Below are positions 1 to 7,190 of a stretch of DNA of 14,298 nucleotides, piece after piece (the stretch's first letter is position 1; every line of letters begins with the position of its first letter). The stretch lies in contig JALOBP010000081.1 of assembly GCA_023228295.1 (NCBI GenBank), positions 1-14,298 of the forward strand, written 5' to 3'. The notes beneath the pieces are model-generated. The model saw only the letters and a program-made list of their open reading frames with translations, did not search any database and was not told where the DNA came from. This DNA comes from Methanoregula sp. (GTDB taxonomy: Archaea > Halobacteriota > Methanomicrobia > Methanomicrobiales > Methanospirillaceae). The position numbers and the translations under genes are program-made.

Positions 1-763
1 CCTTCTCCACCATATTCTGGGCTGCTGTAATCTTTGGCTTGATCGTACCGTACTCTTTTTTGTCAAATGAGCCTTGAGCCTCCTTGTAAAGCGCCTCCGC
101 CCGGTCGATCCTGCCCTTTGCCTTGGTCACATTGGTACCCTCGCTCTTTGCCATCTCGACTTCTTCCTGCACGGCGAGCACCTGCCCGTACAGGTCCTCG
201 AGCATTGAGCGGTATTCGTCAACCTTCTCGTTTTCTTCAGCAATCTTCTGATGGCCGCGCTCACGGGCTTCTGATTTTGCCTCCTCCTGGCCCTGGATGA
301 TGTATTGCAGTTCGTCCTCGACTTCTTTTATGGTCTCAGCAAGGACTGTGGCGAACTCTGTCCGCTCGTTCTTAGATTCTTCATAGCCGTCATAAGCCCC
401 GTATGCCCCTCCGGCCGCAGCCCCTCCGAGTGCACCGGCAATGGCATCGCCCATCCCCTCGTCACGCCGCAGGATGCTCCCGAGCAGGCCGCCCAGACCG
501 GCTCCGGCCACCGCTCCCGCAACGCCTTTAGAAACTTCCTTCCGGCTGCGCTCCACGGTGTAGCTGACCTTGACATTCTCGTTCTCAACTGCGATGTCGA
601 GCCTGCCCTGCTCATCGGTATGTTTGACATGCATTGTTGCAGTTGCCGGGTTGAGAACCTGGTGGGTGATCTCCGTCCCTTTCAGGGCAAGGTGGGACAT
701 CAGGCGTTCGGTGAAATCCTGGTACTGGGATGAGACTCCCTGGCTGTAATAGATGAAGACCAT
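1..763 (-). CDS. Unrecognised protein with glycine-zipper segment and long charged helix (3' end off window)
   Basis: I do not recognise this family. The open frame starts at an ATG read from 763 to 761 and runs without a stop for 254 codons to the left edge, so the C-terminus is missing. Residues 1-75 look like a compact alpha/beta domain starting MVFIYYSQG. Residues 80-127 form two glycine/alanine-rich stretches (GAVAGAGLGGLLG, then GALGGAAAGGAYGAY) separated by the charged RRDEGMGD, typical of glycine-zipper membrane hairpins. From about 134 to 254 the chain is rich in E, K, Q and A and should form a long helix or coiled coil. There is no signal peptide. A weak AGG lies 7 bases before the ATG. 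It is divergent from trpB2. Glycine-zipper proteins may insert in or associate with membranes; that role here is inference. The coding frame is convincing, the function unknown. Confidence 0.8.
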   Translation of the reverse strand, partial: MVFIYYSQGVSSQYQDFTERLMSHLALKGTEITHQVLNPATATMHVKHTDEQGRLDIAVENENVKVSYTVERSRKEVSKGVAGAVAGAGLGGLLGSILRRDEGMGDAIAGALGGAAAGGAYGAYDGYEESKNERTEFATVLAETIKEVEDELQYIIQGQEEAKSEARERGHQKIAEENEKVDEYRSMLEDLYGQVLAVQEEVEMAKSEGTNVTKAKGRIDRAEALYKEAQGSFDKKEYGTIKPKITAAQNMVEK

Positions 764-792
764 AGTTTTTCCTAAGTATGTACTGGCGTTGT

Positions 793-810
793 CCAGAAAT
801 ATATGTCTGG
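793..810 (-). promoter_or_regulatory. TATA-like element inside an inverted repeat, upstream of the glycine-zipper gene
   Basis: CCAGA at 793-797 and TCTGG at 806-810 are perfect inverted copies around an 8-base AT core. On the minus strand the core reads as a TATA-like ACATATATTT (798-807), about 38 bases before the ATG at 763. That would place transcription start near 775 and give a short leader holding the weak Shine-Dalgarno AGG. The arms flanking a TATA box suggest a repressor site, but no regulator is identified. Confidence 0.4.
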
Positions 811-842
811 TTTTTTAATCCCATCAGATAAAAAATGAGCAA

Positions 843-888
843 ACAAATACATTGATAGTCAATTGTGCAACACAATGTATATATTTGT
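843..888 (+). promoter_or_regulatory. Nested inverted repeats upstream of trpB2 (candidate operator)
   Basis: Two overlapping dyads are visible. The outer left arm ACAAATACATTG (843-854) pairs with CAATGTAT plus ATTTGT in 873-888, with 4 extra bases in the right arm. The inner dyad ATTGTG-CAA-CACAAT (862-876) is a perfect 6-base inverted repeat. Both end in the trpB2 TATA element, so a protein bound here could block or recruit TBP/TFB. The dyads are seen directly; the regulatory role is inferred. Confidence 0.45.
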
Positions 889-891
889 ACA
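878..891 (+). promoter_or_regulatory. trpB2 TATA box overlapping a TGTACA (TRP-box-like) site
   Basis: TATATATT at 878-885 is a good archaeal TATA box centred about 27 bases before the ATG at 909, so the transcript should start at or next to the start codon. No Shine-Dalgarno sequence precedes that ATG, which fits a leaderless mRNA. TGTACA at 886-891 directly abuts the box. TGTACA is the consensus bound by the TrpY repressor in Methanothermobacter, where it controls the trp operon and trpB2. Whether a TrpY homologue exists here cannot be seen. Confidence 0.5.
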
Positions 892-908
892 GAGCACAAG
901 TACCTGAT

Positions 909-2267
909 ATGAAGACCAAGATCCTCCTCGATGAGGAGCAGATGCCAAAAAAGTGGTATAATGTCCAGGCAGACCTGCCATCTCCGCTCGACCCGCCCCT
1001 CCATCCCCAGACGCAGAAACCTATCGTTCCCAGTGACCTTTCTGCGATCTTCCCGATGGAGTTGATCCGGCAGGAAGTGTCGACCGATCGTTACATCGAT
1101 ATCCCGGAGGAAGTCCAGGATGTCCTGCACCTGTGGAGACCCTCGCCCTTGTATCGTGCCCACCGGTTGGAAAAATTCCTCAAGACGCCGGCAAAGATCT
1201 ACTATAAGTGGGAGGGTGTCAGCCCGGCCGGCAGCCATAAGACAAACACGTCCATCCCCCAGGCCTATTATAATATGAAGGCCGGGATCGAGCGGATCGC
1301 AACGGAGACCGGCGCGGGACAGTGGGGATCTGCTCTCGCATTTGCCACCACGCTCTATGATCTTGAATGCACCATCTACATGGTCAGGTCGAGCTATGCC
1401 CAGAAGCCGTACCGGAAATCCATGATGAACGTCTGGGGCGCGGAGTGTATACCGAGCCCGAGCACAAGGACAAACTCGGGGAAAGCCGTGCTGGAAAAGG
1501 ACCCGGACACCCCGGGGGCGCTGGGGATTGCGATATCTGAAGCAGTCGAGGATGCAGCAACCCACCCCAACACCAACTACGCACTCGGCTCGGTGCTGAA
1601 CCATGTCTGTCTGCACCAGACCGTGATTGGGCAGGAATGCCGGGAGCAGCTGGCCATGGTCGATGATTACCCGGATGTGGTAATCGGGTGCGTTGGCGGG
1701 GGATCAAACTTTGCCGGGATCTCGTTCCCGTTTGCAGGGGACAAGATGACCGGGAAACACAAGGACATTGATATCATCGGTGTCGAACCCGCGTCCTGCC
1801 CCACCCTGACAAAGGGTGCATATACGTATGATTTCGGTGATGTGGCGGGACTCACACCGCTCCTGAAGATGTTCACGCTCGGCCATGACTTTGTCCCACC
1901 CTCCATCCATGCCGGGGGCCTGAGGTACCATGGGGACTCGGCTATCGTCTCACGGCTCGTCAACGATGGTGTAGCAAGAGCGATCTCGTATCACCAGAGC
2001 GAGGTCTTCGAGGCAGCCCAGAGCTTTGCCCGGACAGAAGGGATCATTGTTGCTCCCGAAGCCGCCCACGCGGTGAAAGCTGCCATCGATGAGGCACTCA
2101 AATGCAGAAAGAACGGTGAGGGAAAGACAATCCTCTTCAACTGCACGGGACACGGCAATTTCGATATGTCGGCATTCGATGCCTATTATTCAGGGAAACT
2201 GGTGGACTACGAATATCCCGACGAGTTGATCCGTGAAGCTATCGGCCGGATACCCAAGATACAATAA
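909..2267 (+). CDS. trpB2: Tryptophan synthase beta chain, TrpB2 type
   Basis: A PLP enzyme that condenses indole with L-serine to give L-tryptophan. The 452 residues match the TrpB2 subfamily, which is longer than TrpB1 and has an N-terminal extension (opening MKTKILLDEEQMPKKW). Key residues are the PLP lysine in GSHKTN (Lys111), the catalytic glutamate in ETGAGQWG (Glu133) and the PLP-phosphate loop VGGGSN (262-267). An ATG at 852 is in frame, but 909 is preferred: the extra 19 residues are unlike the family and the TATA box at 878-885 sits 27 bases before 909. No trpA or other trp gene is adjacent, so TrpB2 may salvage indole alone or pair with a distant partner. It is followed after 22 bases by the NAD-kinase-like gene, possibly co-transcribed. 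The family call is firm; the physiological role is less so. Confidence 0.93.
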   Translation: MKTKILLDEEQMPKKWYNVQADLPSPLDPPLHPQTQKPIVPSDLSAIFPMELIRQEVSTDRYIDIPEEVQDVLHLWRPSPLYRAHRLEKFLKTPAKIYYKWEGVSPAGSHKTNTSIPQAYYNMKAGIERIATETGAGQWGSALAFATTLYDLECTIYMVRSSYAQKPYRKSMMNVWGAECIPSPSTRTNSGKAVLEKDPDTPGALGIAISEAVEDAATHPNTNYALGSVLNHVCLHQTVIGQECREQLAMVDDYPDVVIGCVGGGSNFAGISFPFAGDKMTGKHKDIDIIGVEPASCPTLTKGAYTYDFGDVAGLTPLLKMFTLGHDFVPPSIHAGGLRYHGDSAIVSRLVNDGVARAISYHQSEVFEAAQSFARTEGIIVAPEAAHAVKAAIDEALKCRKNGEGKTILFNCTGHGNFDMSAFDAYYSGKLVDYEYPDELIREAIGRIPKIQ

Positions 2268-2289
2268 ATCATCATCCCCATCTCTTTTT

Positions 2290-3426
2290 ATGAAACGTAT
2301 TGGTCTCATCATCAACCCGGTAGCAGGCATGGGTGGATCGGTGGGGCTGAAAGGCACTGACGGGAATGTTGAGGAAGCCCGGGCGCGGGGTGCTGAACCC
2401 CATGCCGGTGACCGGGCCCGGATGGCACTCGAACCGATAAAGAACAGCCCCGGCCTCTGTTTTTTAACCTGTTCCGGGGATATGGGAGAATCGGTCCTTG
2501 CCGGTTCCGGAATAACCCGTTATCAGATCGTGTACAGCCCTCAGGGCAAAAGTTCGGCCCTTGACACAAAGGAAGCTGCACGGGTCTTACTCCGGGAAGG
2601 CGTTGATCTCATCCTCTTCTGTGGGGGCGACGGGACAGCCCGCGACATCTTCTCCGTTGTTGGAAGAGATGTTCCCTTACTTGGGATCCCGGCAGGAGTG
2701 AAGATGTATTCCGGAGTCTTTGCCATTTGCCCCGCTGCTGCTGCGGAACTCGTTACAGGTCTGGAAACCGCAGTACTGCGGGATTCAGAGGTCATGGATG
2801 TGGACGAGGAGGCATACCGGGCAGGCACCCTTGACACCCGGTTGTATGGTATTGCCCGTACACCCGTTATCCGGGGGATGGTCCAGGTCTCAAAACAGGT
2901 GTATGAGGAACCGGATGAAGAGCGGGTGAAAGGGCAGATTGCCCAGTTCATGCAGGAAGTGATGCTGCCGGACACGCTCTATATCCTTGGTGCCGGGACA
3001 ACCACGGAAGCGATCGCACGGTACCTGGGGCTCAAAAAAACTCTCCTCGGCGTGGATGTCGTAAAGAACGGGAGACTCGTTGCCCGGGATGCGGATGAAA
3101 AGATACTTCTGCGGCTGACCGGGGGAGAAAAAGATATCCGGATCATCATAAGCCCGATTGGTGCACAGGGGTTCATCCTTGGCCGGGGAAACCAGCAGAT
3201 CAGTGCAACAGTTATCCGGCGGGCGGGAGTGGGACATATTATCGTGGTTGCAACATCTCACAAACTTCAGGAGACCCCGGAACTTCTTGTGGATACCGGG
3301 GATCCGGAACTTGACCGTGAATTCGGGGAGTCGATCCAGGTCATCTGCGGGTACCGTCTCGCACAACGCAAGCGGATCCGGCAACCGGCACCTCACGAAT
3401 CCAACGAAAAAAAGAGGCAAATCTGA
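2290..3426 (+). CDS. ATP-NAD kinase-like protein (COG3199 type)
   Basis: Predicted cytosolic kinase of the NAD-kinase/diacylglycerol-kinase superfamily, presumed to phosphorylate NAD to NADP; the reaction is inferred from the family. The 378 residues open with the family's N-terminal signature INPVAGMGGSVGLKGTDG (8-25). The nucleotide-binding GGDGT motif is at 112-116 (FCGGDGTARD), followed by GIPAGVKMYSGVFA (132-145). A C-terminal domain carries ILGAGTTTEAIA (232-243) and GRGNQQIS (298-305). The length fits COG3199 rather than the classical NAD kinases of about 250-300 residues. An in-frame ATG at 2233 lies inside trpB2 and is rejected because the conserved start is MKRIGLIINP. No Shine-Dalgarno sequence is visible, only a pyrimidine run. 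The C-terminal tail (about 355-378) is basic. The next gene is convergent. Confidence 0.85.
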   Translation: MKRIGLIINPVAGMGGSVGLKGTDGNVEEARARGAEPHAGDRARMALEPIKNSPGLCFLTCSGDMGESVLAGSGITRYQIVYSPQGKSSALDTKEAARVLLREGVDLILFCGGDGTARDIFSVVGRDVPLLGIPAGVKMYSGVFAICPAAAAELVTGLETAVLRDSEVMDVDEEAYRAGTLDTRLYGIARTPVIRGMVQVSKQVYEEPDEERVKGQIAQFMQEVMLPDTLYILGAGTTTEAIARYLGLKKTLLGVDVVKNGRLVARDADEKILLRLTGGEKDIRIIISPIGAQGFILGRGNQQISATVIRRAGVGHIIVVATSHKLQETPELLVDTGDPELDREFGESIQVICGYRLAQRKRIRQPAPHESNEKKRQI

Positions 3427-3441
3427 AAAATAAATGTATCG

Positions 3442-3460
3442 TTCTTCTTTTCGGATTTTT
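3442..3460 (+). terminator. Oligo-T gene end after the NAD-kinase-like gene
   Basis: The 60-base gap between convergent genes holds T-rich stretches on the plus strand (TTCTTCTTTT, then TTTTT) without a strong hairpin, as expected for archaeal oligo-U termination. On the minus strand a T6 run at 3478-3473 lies just past the end of the permease gene, so each strand has its own T tract. Confidence 0.45.
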
Positions 3461-3486
3461 ATGGAAGGGAATAAAAAAGGAATGGA

Positions 3487-4092
3487 TTATCCGAGCGGTG
3501 CAACGGTCCGCTTGTACATCTCGTTGAGTATCTGGGCGAGACCGGTGTAAATCGCCGAAAACCCGCAGATGATACCTTCGTATCCTGCGATCATGGTGAT
3601 AGTGCTGTTACCGGTTATGTCCCCGAGCGCCAGCAGGAAGAACAGGATTGCGAGCGACCCGAAGATGAACTGCAGTGCCCGGCTGGCTTTAAGCGTCCCG
3701 ATGAACATGATCGCCGTGAACAGGCCCCACATCGCGAGGTACGCTGCCATGGCAGTCTTGTCCGACGCCTCCGCGAGCCCCATCTTTGGGAGCACCAGCA
3801 GGGCAACAAGCGACAGCCAGAACAACCCGTAAGATGTGAACGCGGTCGCCCCGAATGTGTTGTTCTTCTTCCATTCCTCGATACCCGCAATGACCTGCGC
3901 TATGCCTCCGTAGAAGATCCCCATGGCAAGGATCATCGAGCCCAGTGCGAAGAACCCCGCATTATGCAGGTTCAGGAGCACGGTTGTCATGCCAAAACCC
4001 AGCAGGCCGAGAGGTGCAGGATTTGCGGTAAAGTCCAGGTTCTTCACCTGGGTCACACTACTACCAGTATCATCTGTCATTTTTTTCTTCAC
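3487..4092 (-). CDS. Acetate uptake permease, GPR1/FUN34/YaaH family
   Basis: Six-helix membrane protein of PF01184, the family of E. coli SatP and the acetate permease reported in Methanosarcina; it should import acetate or a related monocarboxylate. The signature NPAPLGLLGFGMTT lies at 24-37. Hydrophobic segments are at about 28-44, 47-72, 84-101, 113-133, 138-157 and 164-187, so the 201 residues are full length. Two starts are possible: GTG at 4092, with AAGGAG 9 bases upstream, or ATG at 4080 four codons in, with a second AAGGAG 11 bases upstream. The conserved core begins after both. It follows acs on the same strand with a 51-base gap, so the pair is probably one acetate import and activation unit. 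Acetate is the most likely substrate on that context. Confidence 0.88.
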   Translation of the reverse strand: MKKKMTDDTGSSVTQVKNLDFTANPAPLGLLGFGMTTVLLNLHNAGFFALGSMILAMGIFYGGIAQVIAGIEEWKKNNTFGATAFTSYGLFWLSLVALLVLPKMGLAEASDKTAMAAYLAMWGLFTAIMFIGTLKASRALQFIFGSLAILFFLLALGDITGNSTITMIAGYEGIICGFSAIYTGLAQILNEMYKRTVAPLG

Positions 4093-4143
4093 TCCTTATT
4101 TCTCCTTAAAATTCAATTCAGGCAGTTCATGAAATGACCTGCA

Positions 4144-6042
4144 TCATTCCTCCAGGGTTGAGATGTCGCCCGGGTCGATACCCATCTCCTTTGCCTTTAA
4201 GACCCGGCGCATGATCTTGCCGCTCCGTGTCTTGGGCAGGGTGTCCACGAAATCGATCTCGTGAGGTACGGCAATGGGCCCGAGCGTCATCCGCACGTGA
4301 TAGATCAGCTCCTGCCGGAGCTTGTCACTGGGATTGTTTCCGACTCGCAGGATGACAAATGCCTTGATGGAATTCCCTTTCATGGGGTCGGGTTTGCCAA
4401 TCACAGCTGCCTCAGCAATAGCATGGTGAGAAACGAGCGCACTCTCCACCTCGGCAGTGCCGATATTGTGCCCGGCAACGATGATGATGTCGTCCGCCCG
4501 GCCCAGCACCATAATATAGCCGCCTTTACCCTTGACCGCAAGGTCGCCTGCGGTATAGCAGTCCTTGATTGTATACCAGTATTGCCGGTACCGCTCATCG
4601 TTCTTGTATACCGTACGGAACATTGACGGCCATGGCTCTCTTATCACGAGGAATCCCCCGGTCCCTGGCGGTACGGACTTTCCTTCCTTGTCCACCACAT
4701 CAGCAATCACGCCGGGAATTGCCTTTCCGGCAAAACCCGGGCGCATGGTTTCTCCCACCATAGTCGTAACCATCTGCATCCCCGTCTCTGTCTGCCACCA
4801 GGTGTCGATGATGGGGCACCTGTCACCGCCGATTGCATGGTGATACCAGACGAAGGCCTCTGGATTGAGCGGTTCACCTACGGAACCGATCACTCTCAGG
4901 GAACTCAGGTCGTATTTTTTCGGCCAGGATTCCCCCATCTTCATGAACATCCTGATTGCTGTCGGAGCGGTGTAGAGTACATTGATCTTCTGCTCCTCGA
5001 CCAGTTTCCACCAGATCCCCGCATCCGGGTAATCAGGAGTCATTTCCGTGATGAAGATCGTGCCACCGACCGTGAGCGGTCCATAGACAATGTAACTGTG
5101 GCCGGTGATCCAGCCGGGGTCAGCTGTACACCAGTAGATGTCGTTCTCCTTGAGATCGAAGACATATTTTGTCGTGTAATAAGTCCCGACCATGTAGCCA
5201 GCGCAGGTATGGACGATTCCCTTTGGTGACCCGGTTGAACCGCTCGTGTAAAGCATGAACAGGGGATCTTCTGCATCCATGACCTCGGGCTCGCAGGTTG
5301 CAGGAACGTCATCCATCAGGCTGTAGAAATCAATTTCGAAGTCTGGCCGGATCTCAACCGGAGGCTCTGTTCTCCTCCGGTAGAGGATAAGATGTTCAAC
5401 GCTTGGGGCATTGAGGATCGACTCCTGGACGGTTGTGATCAGCGGAATTGCCTTTCCCCGGCGGATTGAGATGTCCGCGGAGATGACCACCTTTGCTTCG
5501 GTCTCCCTGATCCGCATGTTCAGTGCGGTTACACCGAACCCGGCAAAGACGACACTGTGGACGGCACCGATCCGTGCACAGGCCAGCATGGCGATGACCT
5601 GTTCCGGCACCATGGGCATATAGATACAGACCCTGTCGCCTTTTTTCACACCAATCTTTCTGAGGCCGTTGGCAAAACGCATCACTTCTGAAAGGAGTTT
5701 CTGGTACGTGTAGATCCTCTCAGCGCCTTCCTCGCCTCTCCAGATGAGGGCAACCTTGTTGCGCCGGTGGTTTTTCACGTGGCGGTCGAGACAGTTTGCC
5801 GTAATGTTGAGTTTAGCATTAACGAACCATTTCGCATAGGGATAGTTCCATTCCTTGACGACATCCCACGGGCGTATCCAGTCCAGGTCCTTTGCTACCC
5901 GTTCCCAGAACCCGTCGGGATCGGCAAGGAACTCCCGGTATGCGGTATCATAATCGCCCAACCAGGAATTCTGCTTGTATTCCGGGTCTGGTGTGTAGCG
6001 GACGGTACTATCAACCAACTTGACATCGAAATCCTCCGTCAT
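4144..6042 (-). CDS. acs: Acetyl-CoA synthetase, AMP-forming
   Basis: Converts acetate, ATP and CoA to acetyl-CoA, AMP and PPi in the cytosol. The 632 residues are full length for Acs. ANL-family motifs in order are YTSGSTGSPKG (265-275), the acetate-pocket WWQTETG (415-421; the Trp favours acetate over longer acids), TAGD (Asp500), GRADD (Arg515) and the C-terminal PKTRSGK with catalytic, acetylatable Lys609. CoA-contact residues Arg194 and Arg584 are present. Numbering coincides with Salmonella Acs, which makes one change stand out: the hinge-loop motif usually read as GHR[LI]GTAE is GHNIGTAE, giving Asn526 instead of Arg526. GGTGA sits 5 bases before the ATG and a TATA box at 6081-6092 supports this start. 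The permease gene follows. In a hydrogenotrophic methanogen this would supply cell carbon rather than methane. Confidence 0.94.
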   Translation of the reverse strand: MTEDFDVKLVDSTVRYTPDPEYKQNSWLGDYDTAYREFLADPDGFWERVAKDLDWIRPWDVVKEWNYPYAKWFVNAKLNITANCLDRHVKNHRRNKVALIWRGEEGAERIYTYQKLLSEVMRFANGLRKIGVKKGDRVCIYMPMVPEQVIAMLACARIGAVHSVVFAGFGVTALNMRIRETEAKVVISADISIRRGKAIPLITTVQESILNAPSVEHLILYRRRTEPPVEIRPDFEIDFYSLMDDVPATCEPEVMDAEDPLFMLYTSGSTGSPKGIVHTCAGYMVGTYYTTKYVFDLKENDIYWCTADPGWITGHSYIVYGPLTVGGTIFITEMTPDYPDAGIWWKLVEEQKINVLYTAPTAIRMFMKMGESWPKKYDLSSLRVIGSVGEPLNPEAFVWYHHAIGGDRCPIIDTWWQTETGMQMVTTMVGETMRPGFAGKAIPGVIADVVDKEGKSVPPGTGGFLVIREPWPSMFRTVYKNDERYRQYWYTIKDCYTAGDLAVKGKGGYIMVLGRADDIIIVAGHNIGTAEVESALVSHHAIAEAAVIGKPDPMKGNSIKAFVILRVGNNPSDKLRQELIYHVRMTLGPIAVPHEIDFVDTLPKTRSGKIMRRVLKAKEMGIDPGDISTLEE

Positions 6043-6069
6043 GTTTCACCAATCTATCACTATTAATCA

Positions 6070-6236
6070 TGCATAACATCATATTTAAATATTTGTTGAA
6101 ATCGAACCCAGTCACAATAAAAACCGGATAATTATACCGATTTATCATTTTAGTATTCTACACTCGTAATAGAAGAACACGGAAATTATTTACGAAAAAT
6201 TGCATACCGTGTTGCGTTCAGCAATCTGCATAACAT
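6070..6236 (+). repeat. TGCATAACAT direct repeat at both ends of the acs/ADP-ribosylglycohydrolase gap
   Basis: The 10-mer TGCATAACAT occurs exactly at 6070-6079 and 6227-6236 in the same orientation. A partial copy, TGCATA, is at 6201-6206. The first copy lies between the acs TATA box and its start codon. The second lies about 40 bases before the divergent ADP-ribosylglycohydrolase start. The rest of the 233-base gap is AT-rich and I see no gene in it. The repeats may be a shared regulator site; this is inference. Confidence 0.4.
6081..6092 (-). promoter_or_regulatory. acs promoter (TATA box)
   Basis: ATATTTAAATAT is a palindromic AT-only TATA element centred about 45 bases before the acs ATG on the minus strand. 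Expected transcription start is near 6061, leaving a leader of about 19 bases that contains the GGTGA ribosome-binding site. Confidence 0.5.
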
Positions 6237-6275
6237 AAAAACAGTTATCTATCCGGGTTTTTCAATATAGGATTG

Positions 6276-7190
6276 ATGCTGAAGAAATTCAAGGGCTGTT
6301 TGCTGGGTGCGGCAATTGGCGATGCGCTGGGAATGCCAAACGAGAGCTGCGCCCCGAACCTGAAGAAAATGAAATACGGGTACCGGCGCGCATATAAAAA
6401 TCACCCGAATGAAGCATTAGCCCCTGGACAGTATACCGATGACACCCAGCTGATGATCCTGGCCGGCACCCTTCTGGCAGACGGGAAATTCAATGAAGAG
6501 CGGTATGCTGAGTCTCTGCGCGAACTCTACACGAGGGGAGCACTTCGGTTTCCGGATGGCTCGGTTGCCTCCGTCTGCGAGCACTCTGAAAAAGAATATG
6601 AACCAAAGAAGGGTGTGAAATCAACAACTGCCGGCTGCCTCCCGATAGCAATTCCATTTGCCCTTGCCTTCCCGGACATGAGTGAAGCCTGCGAGCGGGC
6701 AGTCAGGGCATGCAATGTGACCCATACCCATCCGGCAGCCCATGCCGCTGTATCGACCGTTGTCACCCTCATCTACCATACCCTGCACGAGACCCCTGAC
6801 CCGATAGGACGAGCCCTTGGGAAGGCGCAGGTGGAGGATGAGGTCCTTGGTGGGAAGATTCACAAGGCCCTCGTTCTTGAAAAAGAAGGGATGGATACGG
6901 AAACGGCCCTCTTAAAAATCGGTCACGATGTATCTGTCTTCCAGACCCTCCCGATAGCCTTCTTCCTCATCAGCAGGTATACTCACCCGGCAGATCTCCT
7001 CACCGTCTCCGCCAATACCGGGGGAAATTCCGATACCATCGCCCTGATCTGCGGGGCATACCTTGGTGCGGCAAAAGGTATCAACGCGCTTCCCGAAGAC
7101 CTGCTCGATGGCCTCGAGGATCGCCAGCGGATCGAGCTGCTCGGGCAGCGTCTCCATTCGGTTTGCATGCGGAAGATGGAAACTGCCTGA
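6276..7190 (+). CDS. ADP-ribosylglycohydrolase family protein (DraG/ARH-like)
   Basis: Member of PF03747, all-helical di-metal hydrolases that remove ADP-ribose from proteins or small molecules; the substrate here is unknown. The 304 residues hold the N-terminal KGCLLGAAIGDALG (6-19), the metal motif TDDT (54-57), HTHP (150-153) and the C-terminal GGNSDTIALICGA (249-261). In ARH/DraG enzymes the last motif is usually GGDxDT, both Asp binding metal; here the first is Asn251 while Asp253 and Thr254 remain. ATG 6276 is chosen over an adjacent TTG at 6273; AGGA at 6269-6272 is rather close to the ATG. The gene stands alone: acs is divergent and a stem-loop follows. No DraT or nitrogenase gene is in view, so a role in nitrogenase control has no support here. 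Confidence 0.86.
   Translation: MLKKFKGCLLGAAIGDALGMPNESCAPNLKKMKYGYRRAYKNHPNEALAPGQYTDDTQLMILAGTLLADGKFNEERYAESLRELYTRGALRFPDGSVASVCEHSEKEYEPKKGVKSTTAGCLPIAIPFALAFPDMSEACERAVRACNVTHTHPAAHAAVSTVVTLIYHTLHETPDPIGRALGKAQVEDEVLGGKIHKALVLEKEGMDTETALLKIGHDVSVFQTLPIAFFLISRYTHPADLLTVSANTGGNSDTIALICGAYLGAAKGINALPEDLLDGLEDRQRIELLGQRLHSVCMRKMETA

Noticed and set aside
852..908. Upstream in-frame start for trpB2 at 852
   Set aside because: The added residues are unlike TrpB2 proteins, and the stretch contains the TATA box and operator-like dyads.
612..1616. A 334-codon minus-strand frame across the trpB2 start and promoter region
   Set aside because: It is antisense to the well-supported trpB2 and spans the AT-rich promoter gap. 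Its translation shows no family motif and it conflicts with the glycine-zipper gene frame.
2890..3420. A 176-codon minus-strand frame inside the NAD-kinase-like gene
   Set aside because: It is antisense to a gene with conserved motifs in the plus frame and has no recognisable domain.
6276..7190. Nitrogenase-regulating DraG
   Set aside because: Only the broad ADP-ribosylglycohydrolase family is supported. There is no DraT or nif gene in view and the metal motif is altered.
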